From assembly GCF_014288055.1 (NCBI RefSeq), contig NZ_JACOPK010000004.1, positions 186,001 through 250,000 of the forward strand: 64,000 nt of DNA, in the 5' to 3' direction. Source of the stretch: Agathobaculum hominis (GTDB lineage Bacteria > Bacillota > Clostridia > Oscillospirales > Butyricicoccaceae). Positions 63,813 to 64,000 of the stretch are shown here, one piece after another. The notes beneath the pieces were generated by a model, which did not search any database, was not told the DNA's origin, and saw only the letters and a program-made list of their open reading frames with translations. The position numbers and the translations under genes are program-made. The number at the start of each line of letters is the position of its first letter. The first letter of the stretch is position 1.

Positions 63813-64000
63813 TGCTCAAGGACATTACCATCGGCCAGTTCTTTCCCGGAAACAGCGCCGTTCACCGGCTTGACCCGCGCGTCAAGATCGTGCTGACGGT
63901 TGCACTTATTGTGCTGCTGTTTCTTGCGCAGGGACCGGTCTCTTACGGCCTTATCATCCTGTTTCTCGCCCTCGTTATCGGAATTTCGCGTATTTCACCC
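63812..64000 (+). CDS. ecfT: ECF transporter transmembrane protein EcfT (partial, C-terminus beyond window)
   Basis: The first 63 residues are visible: LKDITIGQFFPGNSAVHRLDPRVKI, the typical EcfT start, then two hydrophobic stretches (VLTVALIVLLFLAQG and LIILFLALVIG). EcfT couples the ATPases to substrate-binding subunits such as RibU, encoded at 8081. The gene continues past the right edge. Confidence 0.9.
   Translation, partial: MLKDITIGQFFPGNSAVHRLDPRVKIVLTVALIVLLFLAQGPVSYGLIILFLALVIGISRISP

Overview
The window looks like chromosome from a spore-forming, strictly anaerobic, high-GC member of the Clostridia, most like the Oscillospirales (Butyricicoccus/Agathobaculum/Flavonifractor-type gut bacteria). 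This rests on the sporulation genes (spoIVA, sipL, spoIIAA-spoIIAB-sigF, a spoIVFA/spoIVFB-like pair), an [FeFe] hydrogenase, T-box and FMN riboswitch leaders, strong AGGAGG-type ribosome sites and many Firmicutes-type families (RNase M5, IreB, DUF951, VanW, ECF transporters). The genus is an inference from gene content, not a measured identity.

Region 1 (1-7740) is the integrase-proximal end of an integrated element, most likely a temperate prophage. Leftward replication and regulatory genes (a DnaB-type helicase cut by the window edge, a replication initiator, an excisionase-like protein, two XRE proteins) lie opposite a rightward lysogeny module (XRE repressor, ImmA/IrrE peptidase, a DUF4236 protein with a long helical repeat, tyrosine integrase). 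The initiator gene carries four iterons beside an AT-rich stretch, a lambda-like layout for an origin. A low-GC pocket between the two arms holds three small putative membrane proteins, one of only 44 codons. The element abuts the 3' end of tRNA-Pro(GGG), the probable attachment site.

Region 2 (7855-23600) is chromosomal and mostly leftward: FMN-riboswitch-controlled ribU; the comEC-holA-rnmV operon; a MacA-ABC-MacB-SLH export/cell-surface operon; a small P-loop kinase; and a sipL-spoIVA spore-coat operon behind a good match to a sigma-E promoter. Region 3 (23700-30600) has tRNA-Pro(UGG), a two-gene operon pairing a NuoF/GltD-like flavoprotein with an [FeFe] hydrogenase, tRNA-Ala, and ychF-HAD-tatD.

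Region 4 (30770-43450) contains a phospholipase-C-like protein whose metal ligands look lost, cell-envelope genes (M23-G5 peptidase, DUF975, VanW-G5), the spoIVFA/spoIVFB-like pair behind another sigma-E-like promoter, carD-ispD-ispF, a lipoprotein, a MATE pump with uridine phosphorylase and DUF951, and an S1-domain protein. Region 5 (43570-57310) has pcrA, the sigF operon, folC, T-box-controlled valS, two envelope proteins of unknown function, and T-box-controlled pheS-pheT.

Region 6 (57500-64000) has ireB, a YgiQ-type radical SAM protein, a lipoprotein, an Lrp-type regulator behind a promoter that runs straight into a terminator, an RlmI-like methyltransferase, and the ECF energy-coupling module ecfA1-ecfA2-ecfT (the last cut by the window edge), which could energise RibU.
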